From contig MU626342.1 in the NCBI GenBank assembly GCA_025603075.1, positions 1 through 64,000 on the forward strand: DNA of 64,000 nucleotides. Direction: 5' to 3'. Shown here in pieces: positions 46,745 to 57,529 of the stretch. The DNA is from Neoconidiobolus thromboides FSU 785 (taxonomy: Eukaryota > Entomophthoromycota > Entomophthoromycetes > Entomophthorales > Neoconidiobolaceae). The first letter of the stretch is position 1. Every line of letters starts with the position of its first letter. The notes under the pieces are model-generated. The model did not search any database, was not told the DNA's origin, and saw only the letters and a program-made list of their open reading frames with translations. Made by a program: the position numbers and the translations under genes.

Positions 46745-48773
46745 TCACATATTACCACCATCCACAGAACACATTTCTTGATATACTTTCTTAGGATACC
46801 TCTCCATATTGATGATAGATAATATCTCTGTCAATGGATTGATCATCTTCTTCTGTATATAATACAGATAATTTATATCAGGTCTATTTCTATCATCGGA
46901 TAGGAAGGCCTTCGTGCCCTACAACCTATCCTCAGACTTACATAAAGCATACTCAACCCTTTCGCCAGACGCTAAACGTACCTCTTCTTTAACATATACT
47001 GCATGTTGGTGTCAAGAGCATACTGGTCATTGATACTAGTGGAAACCAGAAGATGATCTTTATTCACCTTCCGCTGGAACATCTTTACCATCCGATTCCT
47101 GACGTAAACCTTGATATGCTCCTTGGTCCTATCCTCCTTCATAAGCTCAAGCACCGTCTCATAAGTATCCCTTCGCTTCATTTCCACGCCCTTATACGTC
47201 GCGCCATCGGTGTGGTAGGCAATGTACCGCTTCTTTGATAGTATAAATAGATTTGTGTATATGTTCTCGAACTTCAGCCTTATGGGATCAATGAACAGCA
47301 TCGACACATCATCAGCAATCTTCTTTGTCTCCTCTTTTATATCATTCACGTCATCCCTATCGGAGAAGTCAATGATGCATGAGTCTGTATCTCCATGGTC
47401 AACCTTCCTCCCCACCGTGTTTTCAATGTACTCAACAGCATCACCGATGCATCGGCACCCTATGGCAGTGGCACAGGAAACACCTTCCACAAAGTCCTTT
47501 GAAAGAAGCCCATAGATCGAGTTGGCGGCAATCTTGTAGCACCACTGCTTGGTATGGTTTGAACGATACTTGTTCCTCGTGCGGATGAGATCCATAACCA
47601 GCTCTGGTACCACACCCTTAGATCCCTTTCTGAAGTACATCTTTCGCCCATCCACATCGATACAGTGATATTCACTGACCTCACCTTCACGTATACTCTC
47701 CCTATAGGCTGTGTAGCATATGTTATAAGCTATCATGATGGATGGGTACAAGGATGCAAAGTCAATGATAGAGTAGTTCTTATACACCCCCTTCCTTGGC
47801 TCAAGCACAAGACCTCCCTGGTACGGATCTTGTTTTCTCCCACGAGGCAGTTCATAGACAAAGTCCTTCTCGTGGCACTTTGCATAGAGCAACGGTATAA
47901 CCTTGTGTCTCTGTCCCCTGGTATGGACGTCCTGTATGGAGATGTTAAGCACCCTCGACATCTCAACCAGTGTTGTGATGATATCCAGCTTATCGATCAG
48001 CTTCTTCACAACCATCACATCCCTGATACAGTATTCTGTTATCCTGGCCATGTTGCCATCGCTCATATCAAACAAGCCCACATCCACCTTCCCCTCCCTA
48101 AGATAATGCTGTGATACATAATCAAGTGAGTATTTGGGGAGCTTGTATTCCTTCTTGATGAACTCCATCACATCCACATTCTGATACCCATCCAGGAGTA
48201 CATGGCTATTGAATCCAATGGGGGCTGCGTGCACAGAAACTTCATCCTATCGTGAATGTATCTGTTATCAAAGCCTAACGTGTTATAACCTGATACCAGA
48301 ATGGGTCTTGCTTTATCCATCTCACTGAATGAGAAAGCTATCAGTCTCCTTTCATCCTTATCATTGAGCACAATGGGCTGGTGATCACCTTCGCCATCAA
48401 ACGCGACTAACACAATCAGTGTGATTCGATCTTCGGCACAGGTCGGGACAGGCATCCTCTTACGGTTCGATGAAAGCACCTCAATGTCATAAATTACCGT
48501 CGGCAAAACTGGTATCGAATCATCTTCTACCCTGTTTCCCTGCCCATCGACACTGCAGCAGAAGGTGATCTTTCTCTCCATAAGGAACTTCGTCACTGGA
48601 TCGATGCTATCCTTCGACCTAGACGGGCTGTTCTCAACCATGCTATAAAAAAGAGATGGGTATGGGACACATAAAGACTTTCTATAGACCCTCTTTGACC
48701 CTTGGTGAAACTCTCTTTTATACTCTATGTTATTATAGGTGAGTGATAATGTGTGACTATTTAAACCCTGCAT
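46745..48773 (-). pseudogene. viral family B DNA polymerase, frameshifted
   Basis: Replicative polymerase of the virus. The exonuclease part (48773-48168) has YDIEV (Exo I) and SGYNTLGFDNRYIHDR (Exo II). A frame change near 48,200 moves into the next piece, with YCIRD (Exo III), DFASLYPSIM (motif A, near 47,770), KIAANSIYG (motif B, near 47,525) and HGDTDS (motif C, near 47,390, His where Tyr is usual). A further frame change at about 46,975 and a TAG at 46921-46919 precede the thumb remnant (YLYYIQKKMINPL), ending near 46745. The N-terminal domain is short. Catalytic residues survive, but the gene cannot make one protein. Confidence 0.9.
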
Positions 48774-48846
48774 ATAATCACCCCATTCTTATACTCCCAG
48801 TTATAAACAAACATCTATCTGATGCTATCACACCTTGAATTCCCTT

Positions 48847-49218
48847 CTATAAGATAAAACTATTAAGTTCGGTGATATTAATCAAGTTTAACACTTCACT
48901 GGGCACGTAGAAAATATTGTTCTGTATACCGTAATAATCACTGAATCCTTCTTGAGATAACCCCCTTGCTGGTATCTTCCTTATATTCCTATTCATCGCC
49001 GCTCTATCACCATAGATGACCGTAATATCATACTTTCTCCTTTTGGTTTCCACAAGGATGTCATGAACATGATACACATCTATTTCATCATCGGCCGTGT
49101 GAGGGGGCTTAATCCTACACTCGAACTTCGATAGAGCGTTCTCTTCACTAACCAAGATACCGTCCACCTTAACAACCATCCAGTACATCTTATCGTAACC
49201 AATGATATAATGATTCAT
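48847..49218 (-). CDS. unrecognised viral-block protein, 123 aa
   Basis: A complete frame from ATG 49218 to a stop at 48847. Begins MNHYIIGYDKMYWMVVKVDG; the middle is charged (HDILVETKRRKYDITVIYGD), with no signal peptide or membrane segment. No family recognised; an early alpha/beta pattern with 'ITVIYGDR' hints at a nucleotide- or nucleic-acid-binding fold, but this is a guess. Lies between the polymerase and the 350-aa gene on the same strand, 18 nt after the latter, so the three could form a transcription cluster. Confidence 0.5.
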   Translation of the reverse strand: MNHYIIGYDKMYWMVVKVDGILVSEENALSKFECRIKPPHTADDEIDVYHVHDILVETKRRKYDITVIYGDRAAMNRNIRKIPARGLSQEGFSDYYGIQNNIFYVPSEVLNLINITELNSFIL

Positions 49219-49236
49219 GCAATCATTCGCGTCATT

Positions 49237-50289
49237 CTAGGATGGATAGATGCAAACGTTGTTGTGATCAAGTACATTGACATTGACCCCCTTCATATGC
49301 TCATAAATATCCCTATACTTGATCAAATCATATCTTACATTGCGATTGATGACATTATACCTTACAATAGTTTTAATCACTTTATCATTCCTGAAGAACT
49401 TGACCTTGGATCCCTCCTCCACAATGTCGTGGATGTAGTTGTACGTCGATGTTCCCTTAATGATGCTATGATCCTTTTCATAGCATGTTGGTATATATGG
49501 GTATTGGTGCATATTAGGTAAAGTGTTTAGTTTCATCCCTATAAACATTTTCGGATTGTTGCATATGAACTTCCTTCCCACGTATGCAATGCCCTTGACC
49601 CGCACACCCACCCCTTGCGTGTAATACAACTGCTTATCTGATAGAATCTCAAAGTGGCTTACTGGCCTCTCAGTAACATCTCTGACCGCGCGTATGTATC
49701 CAACGTTGCGTGAATAGTTATTCACGAACAGATCATCCTTGATTGACATTGTCTCCATGATATAGTCCTTTGCCTTCTCCACCGAATACTTGTTCTTCAC
49801 CTCCACCTTCACATAGGATCTATAATACTCAAGAACCCGTATGCCTGTGCTCCAATTGGTGAAGTGGATCTTGGAGTTCGTCTTTACATCCAAAACATAA
49901 GTCTCATACGTCTCCGCCTTAGACAGACATTCAATACGAATCTTATGTTGGTTGTATTCTTGATAAGCATGGCTGTTCTGTACAACTATCTTGTTGGAAA
50001 ACATTTCATTATCCACCACTCGCGTACTTAAATCATAACTAATGATGCATAATGCGTCCTTTGGTATTTTATCCGGTATCAGGGGATGTATGATGTTCCA
50101 TACATTCTCATCTCTGATACTAAACTTGGAACTTATCTTAGCATCATAGTTTATGAGAACATAATAACCCATCTCTTTCTTGTTAATAAGCCCTATGGTA
50201 TCATATAGGGTGTATATGTTTAGTTCCTTATGGTTATAATAGACTCTATTATAGCAACGTATAAAGTCGCGGAAGTAATCTTTGAGCAT
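49237..50289 (-). CDS. unrecognised intact viral-block protein, 350 aa
   Basis: An uninterrupted frame from ATG 50289, one of the longest intact frames in the viral block. Rich in Tyr, Asn, Val and Lys, beta-strand-like, without a signal peptide or hydrophobic segment. Repeated 'YVLDVKTNSKIHFTN' and 'VKVEVKNKYS' strands and a Gly/Val-rich centre (YTQGVGVRVKGIAYVGRKF) suggest a beta-rich structural or nucleic-acid-binding protein; I cannot name it. It carries the AATTGAAGA motif 28 nt upstream of the ATG, so it was a viral transcription unit. No lesions visible. Confidence 0.6.
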   Translation of the reverse strand: MLKDYFRDFIRCYNRVYYNHKELNIYTLYDTIGLINKKEMGYYVLINYDAKISSKFSIRDENVWNIIHPLIPDKIPKDALCIISYDLSTRVVDNEMFSNKIVVQNSHAYQEYNQHKIRIECLSKAETYETYVLDVKTNSKIHFTNWSTGIRVLEYYRSYVKVEVKNKYSVEKAKDYIMETMSIKDDLFVNNYSRNVGYIRAVRDVTERPVSHFEILSDKQLYYTQGVGVRVKGIAYVGRKFICNNPKMFIGMKLNTLPNMHQYPYIPTCYEKDHSIIKGTSTYNYIHDIVEEGSKVKFFRNDKVIKTIVRYNVINRNVRYDLIKYRDIYEHMKGVNVNVLDHNNVCIYPS

Positions 50290-50317
50290 GATATATTATT
50301 CGCCTTATTTATCTTAT

Positions 50318-50329
50318 ATCTTCAATTAC
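50318..50329 (-). promoter_or_regulatory. viral-type promoter motif before the 350-aa gene
   Basis: GTAATTGAAGAT on the minus strand, 28 nt before the ATG at 50289. Confidence 0.6.
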
Positions 50330-50361
50330 AGAGGGATAGGACCCATCGTTGCATTTGTTTT

Positions 50362-51642
50362 TTATGCTTCTCTTTTCTTCAGAGTCATAAAGCTTGACTC
50401 TGGCTGCCCTGTTATCCGAGCCACTTCATTCAAAGTCACAAACCTTAGGTTCTCATAGAAGCACAAATACCCATCAACCATCGTTCTCATATCAAGCCTT
50501 TCTATATCATACCAATACGGTTCAACCTTCTCAATGATATCATCGACATCGATATTGTGTATATTGTATTTCCGCGAGCTTACCTCACGTATCAGCTTTA
50601 TACCATTCAAGTTCATCCTCAGGCAATTATTGTAGAAGTCAACCACTTCATCCATATGCCTGTAGCTTCTTGTTGTATACGCCTTCCCCGATAGTTTGTT
50701 ATAACACCCTATCGCCTTCTTTTTATTAATGCTTGTTTCTGTGGGAATGTGTTTTCCACAATACTTCGACCCTTGCTTATATCTGAATGAACATCTCTTT
50801 CCCTTATTCAGTCCATAGACCAATGTAGCTTTGCATGTATGTTGTACATCCACCTGTGTCTTCTCTACCTCAATCTCCTTCTCATATAGCTGAATGTCCT
50901 TCTGCTCTATCTCCGCTTGCATCTCCTTTAGGTTCCTCGATAGCCTCTGATTGGCTTCCATAAGATCCTGTTTCTCCATAACCAGGTCACTTATCTCCTT
51001 TGTCCTGTCCTCCATCTCTTTAATATCACACCCACTACTTCCATTCACACTCTTTATATCCTTTATCTTATCTATTCCAATCTATTTATTGAGAATGGCA
51101 AATGTAACGCAGTTAAGACATTTCTCTGTATTACTATTCTGACTCCATGTCCTGAATGTATTTGTGAGTATATCAAAGTTACCAGTGTATTTGGTCAGTG
51201 CTTCGAACACAGGCCTGGGTATATATTTGTCTTCACAGCTCTCTATGGCAATATCATCATATCTGAATCTGATGCCTGGCGCTAGATCAAGGATGTCCTA
51301 TATCGCTTCTTCCGCAGTAGTTTCATCCAACACTCGGCTGTTACTCACAATGATGTCAATTATTCTCTTTAGTAAAGTTTCATATGACCTGTATTCGGAT
51401 AGATCAATACGATCAAACCTATTCTAAGAGACCTTGAGGTTTGATGGTGGCTTGAAAAGGTCTTTATAGAAACGCATTGCCATGGGAAAGGCCTTCTCAT
51501 GCCTGATACCAAATGGAACTCTCTCGTATCTCATGATGGATCTCTTACCCTTCTGTTCATTCCGTGCTTTCATATATTCTTCTCCAAGGCTACCACAACA
51601 GAACGAAACCTCATCATCGTAATAGCTATATTCCTTATACAT
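50362..51642 (-). pseudogene. viral coiled-coil protein with Cys/His cluster, three in-frame TAG
   Basis: One reading frame of about 426 codons from ATG 51642 to a stop at 50362, interrupted only by TAG at 51426-51424, 51300-51298 and 51084-51082. The first part is Arg/Tyr-rich; a long heptad-like coiled coil (EKQDLMEANQRLSRNLKEMQ) follows, then a compact zinc-binding-like module CKATLVYGLNKGKRC...YCGKH, a short CCCH pattern I have seen described in proteins of large DNA viruses, and a C-terminal helical region. Role unknown; coiled coil plus nucleic-acid-type zinc cluster could be regulatory. The last 228 codons are open but lack an ATG at their upstream end. Confidence 0.6.
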
Positions 51643-51659
51643 TTTGTTTATCTTTTTTA

Positions 51660-52500
51660 ATTATCATAGGATGAGGCGCTTAGGAATAACCCCTCACTGA
51701 TAGTAAAATCATCGCTAATCCAGACATCATCATACTTAATCTTATCACCAGATTCAAACATCAACTATACAAGAGGTCTCATAACCTTCTTGAACCCAAG
51801 CAGAATAAAAGGCGTGATGCAATTATCCTTATAACATAAGCTCCAAAAATGTGTGTACATGTCTTTGAGAATAATGATGGTTGTCTCCTGAAACATCTTC
51901 TGATCGGGTGATCTCCATCAGCTGTAACTCTGCTAAACTATATACAGTATCTCTGCTAAACTATATACAGTATCTCTGCTATCCACATCCCAAGTCTCAC
52001 TTATACTGTAAGAAATAGTATCCGCATCTTTGGTCGCATTATCTCCTTCCCTTATATTTTTGAGGATTCTCTGGGAACTATAACAATACCCATAGGGAAG
52101 TGTAACACACCGATCGATGCATCATGGCATCCTTCTATACTCTGTATATAATAATCCTTATCAAGCATATTTTGGCTACATGTTATTTCTGGATATTCGG
52201 ATACTTCATTATTGATGATATTATATGAAATATTCAACCTCTTTAAAGATATGACAATGTCTATCACTGATATTCTTCTTTTATACATTTCTCCTTTATC
52301 CATATAATGTAAATAACTATCTTTATCCACCAACCTTACTGCATGTACTAAATCTTTTATAACAGTTTATATATGTTTATGTGAACGCTTATATCTAACT
52401 TTGATGTTAGCTTCGTAGAACGACAGTAGTAACTTTATTCTAGGTATACCATTGTCTATCGAATCATTGGATTCTCCGACATTATGAAATGAAGACTACT
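51660..52500 (-). pseudogene. unrecognised viral gene, broken
   Basis: Coding-like minus-strand sequence continues upstream of the coiled-coil gene. One open piece ends at 52052 (contains HYMDKGEMYKRRISVIDIV and IEGCHDASIGVLHFPMG) and has coding sequence before it but no ATG. Another piece downstream (KYDDVWISDDFTISEGLFL) lies in a different frame with stops. A 23-bp tandem repeat at 51928-51980 probably caused one of the shifts. The right edge of recognisable viral sequence is about 52,500. Confidence 0.45.
51928..51980. repeat. 23-bp tandem repeat, about 2.3 copies
   Basis: Unit beginning CTCTGCTAAACTATATACAG, repeated with period 23 inside a broken viral gene. Confidence 0.85.
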
Positions 52501-52979
52501 AACTTAATAAAACCATCATAAACTAACTAATATTGATCTACTTTTTGACCTAGTTTTTACCGTCTAAACATTACTCTAACTTAAACTAAATTTTGTATCA
52601 ATATACTAACATAATAGCTACCCTATTATAGTGTACCAATTTAATTTAAATCGATAACTTTTAAAATTCATGTTTCAATGGTATAAAAAATCATACTCAC
52701 TTTTTTAAACGTAGCATTTAACAAAGCCTTTTAGATATTATAGTATTGTTTGTTTTATAAAAAACCAAGCATTTATAAAATAAGGGTTAAATTTTTTAAC
52801 TATTATAGTTCAATAATTTTAATAGCCTTTGTTTTTTTTTAAATATGAGAAAATATAGTTGATGAAATAAATTATTACATTTTATAAGGATTAGAAATTT
52901 TCAATCGTGCTGTTTAAATCTATTATAGTATTAAAACATTATAAAATAAATAAAACTAATAAGATGTAAATTATCACTA
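52501..52979. other. host-like AT-rich flank right of the viral block
   Basis: Composition returns to host level. No gene seen. Confidence 0.5.
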
Positions 52980-53084
52980 TATGGGGATGTATTTTTGTGT
53001 TTAAGAGCTTTACTAATCATTTTTCCACTCAAATAGCACTTAAAGGATGGAAAAAGTAATGAAGCCAAAAAAGACATCCCCATA
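52980..53084 (+). mobile_element. MITE-like element, copy 8
   Basis: Well preserved: TATGGGGATGTATTTTTG at the left, GACATCCCCATA at the right, TA at both ends. About 500 bp outside the right edge of the viral block. Confidence 0.92.
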
Positions 53085-54225
53085 TGGTTTATTCTAGTTA
53101 TTTTTATTTGATGCTTACAATTTTATTTCTATTATTTTATATTTAACAAACTGTAAAAAATAAAATTTTATTTTTACTCTTTTTGTTAAAGAATTATTTT
53201 ATTAGGAACAAGATTAGATCCAATGAAGGAACAAGAATATCAAACCACCAGAAGGAAATCGTATAAGAGGAACACCTAATAAAGCGACTAAAGGTAATGG
53301 AGACAAATAGTAAATTAAAAAGAGGAAATGTATATGATTTTATATAAACTGGAAGTGAATTCCTTTAGTGACACTCGGAATTCAAGTCCATGGGAAAGTT
53401 TTTGACTTTATTTCTGTGAAGTTTCTGAGCTATGTGAAAGTCTCTTCCATTTAAAAAATACTTTATTTTTATTTAGTAATTATAATCAACCTTAATTTAC
53501 TTTGTTTGGACTTTTTTCAATAAAAGTTATTTTTAAAATAAAAGAAATTTTTATATACTTTCCCTTGCATTGATTGTTTAAATAAAATATAAAAAAGGTG
53601 GAGTTGAATTACCATTGTACCTTAGCTGGATAATTAACTTCATTTTTTAAAAATAGTTAATCCCTTAAAAAATATTGTCATTATTTAAGTTTATGAATAT
53701 CCATTTCAATGAAATTCATATGAAATCCAAATATTTTATAGTACTATAATACCCCAACTACTCCCTGTTTCATTCTACTATTGTATAAGTGAAAGGAGAT
53801 ATTATAATAAGTTTATTTGACACTAAAGAAAAATGATGAAATTTACGCCACATAAAATTAAGTGATATAATATTGTATCATTTCTTTAATAAAGTAAGAT
53901 TTGATAATTTTATTATTTTATCTATGATAAAATTTAAAATATTAAAATTAAGACTATCTGTGATCTGTGTCATTAAAGCCGTAATTAAATAGTTATTTAA
54001 CATCTTCAAAAATATTATTTTAATTTAACAAAAAACATATACTTTGCCAATAGGGGGCGCGCTCAAGGTTGAAAAAAAATATCGAAAATAATGATTAAAC
54101 TAAAGATTTTAATTTTTTTACAATTATAATGGAGAAGGAGAAACGAAATAACGGCATTTATAATTAAAAGCAGGTCTTAAATAGATGATGAAAATAATAC
54201 AATTCCATTCAGATATTAATTGATA
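53085..54225. other. intergenic, with one short coding-like patch
   Basis: Around 53,210-53,310 a basic patch reads KPPEGNRIRGTPNKATKG before a TAG, unlike the AT-rich surroundings. Too short to assign. The rest holds nothing recognised. Confidence 0.35.
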
Positions 54226-55143
54226 TTAATTCTGTTTAGAAGCTAACTGGGATAGCTTGAGATCCTTGATTTTCTGTAGTTCAATAACTTCTTCTTTTAA
54301 TCCTTCAATGTAATCAGCTGCTCTTTTTAAGAGTACCGCTTTACTACAACTTCCGCCACCACATTTAAGTACTAACTCTTCAAGTTCTGAAAAACACTTA
54401 CGAATTAAATCACGTCTCTTTTGCTCAGAAGCAATATGGTTGGCTCTCCTCATCTCATCTTTCAAAGGTGGTAATGCTTTATTGTTTGAGCGTGAGTTTT
54501 TTGAGGCCTTAGTGGATTGTGGTAAAATGGTTTGCTTATTCACTTCATTTTGCATTAAAACGGGGGTCACTGAAGAACTGTTAGTTGGATAAACTGGGTG
54601 ACTTATATCATTGTTAGTTGAAGAGCTATGCTGTTCAAAGTAAGGTGAATTTTTATTATTGTTGGAAAAATAATTTGATTGAGAACCAACATGATTATTC
54701 ATTTGACGATTTCTTTGGTGATATGGGGAAAAAGTAGCAGTAGACTCATGATATGGTGTGGAGATTGGATTAAATGAATAGTTTGCTCCTGTAGGTTTAT
54801 TTAAAGTATCCGGATAAACCTGATTCTGAGTCCAAGAGTTTAATAAGTTAGAGAGATCCAAGTTTGGAAATAAATCGTTTTTTTCTTCAACCAAGTTATC
54901 AAAAAACCCGGATAGAAATTGTTGTTCAGATGGATCGAAAAGTGAAATAGGAAAATCAAGTGGGGGTGGTTCAAGTTGTGTCTTAGGTGGCTCAATATCT
55001 AATAAGTGTCAACTACTTGTAAATTAATTAAATAAAGTATATTTACTTGATCCGCCGAACCAATTCGAACAATGAGCTTTTGGGTCTACTAAACCGTCCC
55101 TTTGATTATTCACTGTTGAAAAAGAGTTGTATCGATTCATCAT
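54226..55143 (-). CDS. bHLH transcription factor, 2 exons
   Basis: Exon 1 is 55143-55047 (MMNRYNSFSTVNNQ) and exon 2 is 54998-54226, joined in phase across a 48-nt intron; 289 residues. The N-terminal two thirds are disordered, rich in Asn, Ser and Pro. The C-terminal bHLH starts NHIASEQKRRDLIRKCF: the basic region keeps His-Glu-Arg at the 5-9-13 spacing that reads CACGTG E-boxes. Helix 1, a Gly/Cys/Ser loop (KCGGGSCSK) and helix 2 (AVLLKRAADYIEGL) follow, extending into a short leucine-zipper-like coil (LKEEVIELQKIKDLKL). Nuclear DNA-binding regulator, closest in style to fungal Ino4/Max-like proteins; targets unknown. Confidence 0.85.
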
Positions 55144-57200
55144 AACTAATTTTTAGAAATAAAACAATTTAAAAAGTAAAGAATGAATTAAGTAATGTTG
55201 AAACGTATTTAAATTTTAAGAAATGGGCAATTAAAAGTTTTAGGGGGGAAATGATATGGAGATTTTAAATAAACTCAAGGGATTATGTTTTTTATTTGCT
55301 CTTATTGTGCTTATTTCGACCAATAAAATACGGTTTCTATTACAGTTTAAAATCATTTTTAATTGGATATAAGATGAGATATAAGGGCGAATAGATTGGA
55401 TAGTTTCATAAGATCAAAGCATGTGATTTTTACTAAACATAGTAAAATGGCACTTAAGATTTGAATCAACTTGAGATTTAATTAAAATCAATCAACGTCA
55501 ATAACAACTTGATGAATAATATTCATAACAATATTTGCGGAATTTATAAGGTGGTAAATATTGAGTAAAATCATTGGCTAGGTTCTACGAAATTTGTAGT
55601 ATTTTGTAAAATGATTGGCAGAACTTTTGATTAAAGAAGCAAAATGTATTGAACCTAGTCACCTGTACAACTTAAATGTCAAATGTTTAGAATTTTAAAG
55701 AGTGATGACTTTCTAAAGTTTTCTAAAGAATGTCAGTTAAAACATCATATAAAAAAGCCAACTTTAAGCAAGTTTTTGTTGTATAAACATTATAATATAT
55801 TATATTATTAAATAATAGAATATTTTGTACTATAAATCTTACATTTTATACTTTATAAATCAATAAAGTAAATATAGTATAACATAGTATAATATAACAT
55901 AATAGAAAATAGTATTTAAAATGGTAATTTATATTCTTTGACTTTCAAATGTTTCTCATGCTTATGCTAAGAATATTTTGTAATTCGAATCAATTAAATG
56001 CTACTTTTATGTAACTAATTGAAAATCAAAGTTTTTGTTTTAGTTTAGTTTAATAAGCTAGAAATATAGACAAATAATGTAATATATAAAATATAATTTA
56101 TTTTAAAATCAAGTACTTATAAACTTCATAGAGATTATGTATATAAGATAATATGTTGTTTTAAATTTGCACAACAAGATTATCCTTAAAATTATAAAAT
56201 ATTCATTTAGACATTTGATTCAATTCAATAATATTACTGAATTCATCAAACCATAAAAGCGAATATTTATTATTCAAAGTATTCAATATATATTGTAACT
56301 CAATTTTGAATAACGCGATGACAAGCTTGTTGTTATTGAGTTATTTTTATTATCTAACTTTGATATTATAAAGAGATGTCAATTTCTAACTTTTTTTGAG
56401 TTTTGTGAATTTAGGTTTTAATTTAAAATAAAAATCTTGAACCCTTTTTCAGATCAATTTTTATTTACTTGACGTGTTAAAATAGACTATTTAATCAAGA
56501 CTTTATAGCTTTTAGTATCATAATCTAACAATTTATAAAGTTAATAGTTTAGCTTATTTTATTATCTTTAATATTATAGTTCTCATTTGGTACATTCGAT
56601 TTTTTTGAAAAAAAGCCTAATGACAATTTAGATTCACTTAGTTTTTTAATAGATTAAATGTAAGTTCATTTAGTAATTTAAATTGATGCAATCCACATCT
56701 AAATGAAATCTCATTTGCAAATTCCAAAAAGAGAGAAAAAATGTTTTTGTTTGAAAATTTAACTTTATTATTTTTAATTTAAGCTATATAAACAATATAC
56801 TAATGTGAAGAAATTCTAATTTGCTAAATTTTTTATGTGTTTGAATATGATTAGTTCAGTAATTTAATAAGATGTAATAATAATCATCTAAATCTCAAGT
56901 TAGTTAAATAGATTTATTTGAAGCTGTAAATAAGATAATAACTGCAAAACCAAGCTATCAATTAGCAAAAAATTAAAACTTATTAAACTAGTTTTATTTT
57001 ATTTATTTATTTATTTTGTTTATTTGTTCATTTGCTTTATTAATTGATTTTTTTAGTAAATATATTACAAGCTTTAGATATTAATTTTAGAATATTTATT
57101 AACATTTAAATGAATTTATTAGACAAATTAACTTATGACTCCTGTGATTGACAATCACTTAATTTTTAAACCTAAAAATTGAACAATTATCTAAATCAAA
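55144..57200. other. gene-poor AT-rich region
   Basis: About 2 kb with AT microsatellite-like stretches (for example 55,790-55,920 and TTTA repeats at about 56,995-57,030). No gene or RNA recognised. Confidence 0.5.
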
Positions 57201-57303
57201 TATGGGGATGTATTTTTGTGTTTTAAGAATTTTACTATTAGTTTTCCCATTCAAATAGCGCTTAAAAGAGAAAAAGTAATGAAACCAAAAAAACATCCCC
57301 ATA
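57201..57303 (+). mobile_element. MITE-like element, copy 9
   Basis: TATGGGGATGTATTTTTGTG to ACATCCCCATA, near-consensus, 103 bp. Lies about 230 bp upstream of XPB. Confidence 0.92.
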
Positions 57304-57529
57304 TTCTTTTCAACCAACATTTCACTTAACTCATTTTCTCATCAAATCAATTATAAACTAATTGCTTAGCTATCAGCATAAATAAACTATTCAATTTGAA
57401 ACTAAGAATAAATGTGATAATTTACTAAAAATAACACTATCTAATTTAATCATTTTGGCTGGAATTCACTCTAAATTTCTCTAATTTCTCTTTTCAATTG
57501 TACCATTTTTACCTCTCAATTAACTCGAA

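Noticed and set aside
47665-48114. 149-codon plus-strand frame
   Set aside because: Antisense to the DNA polymerase relic, whose motifs A, B and C are on the minus strand.
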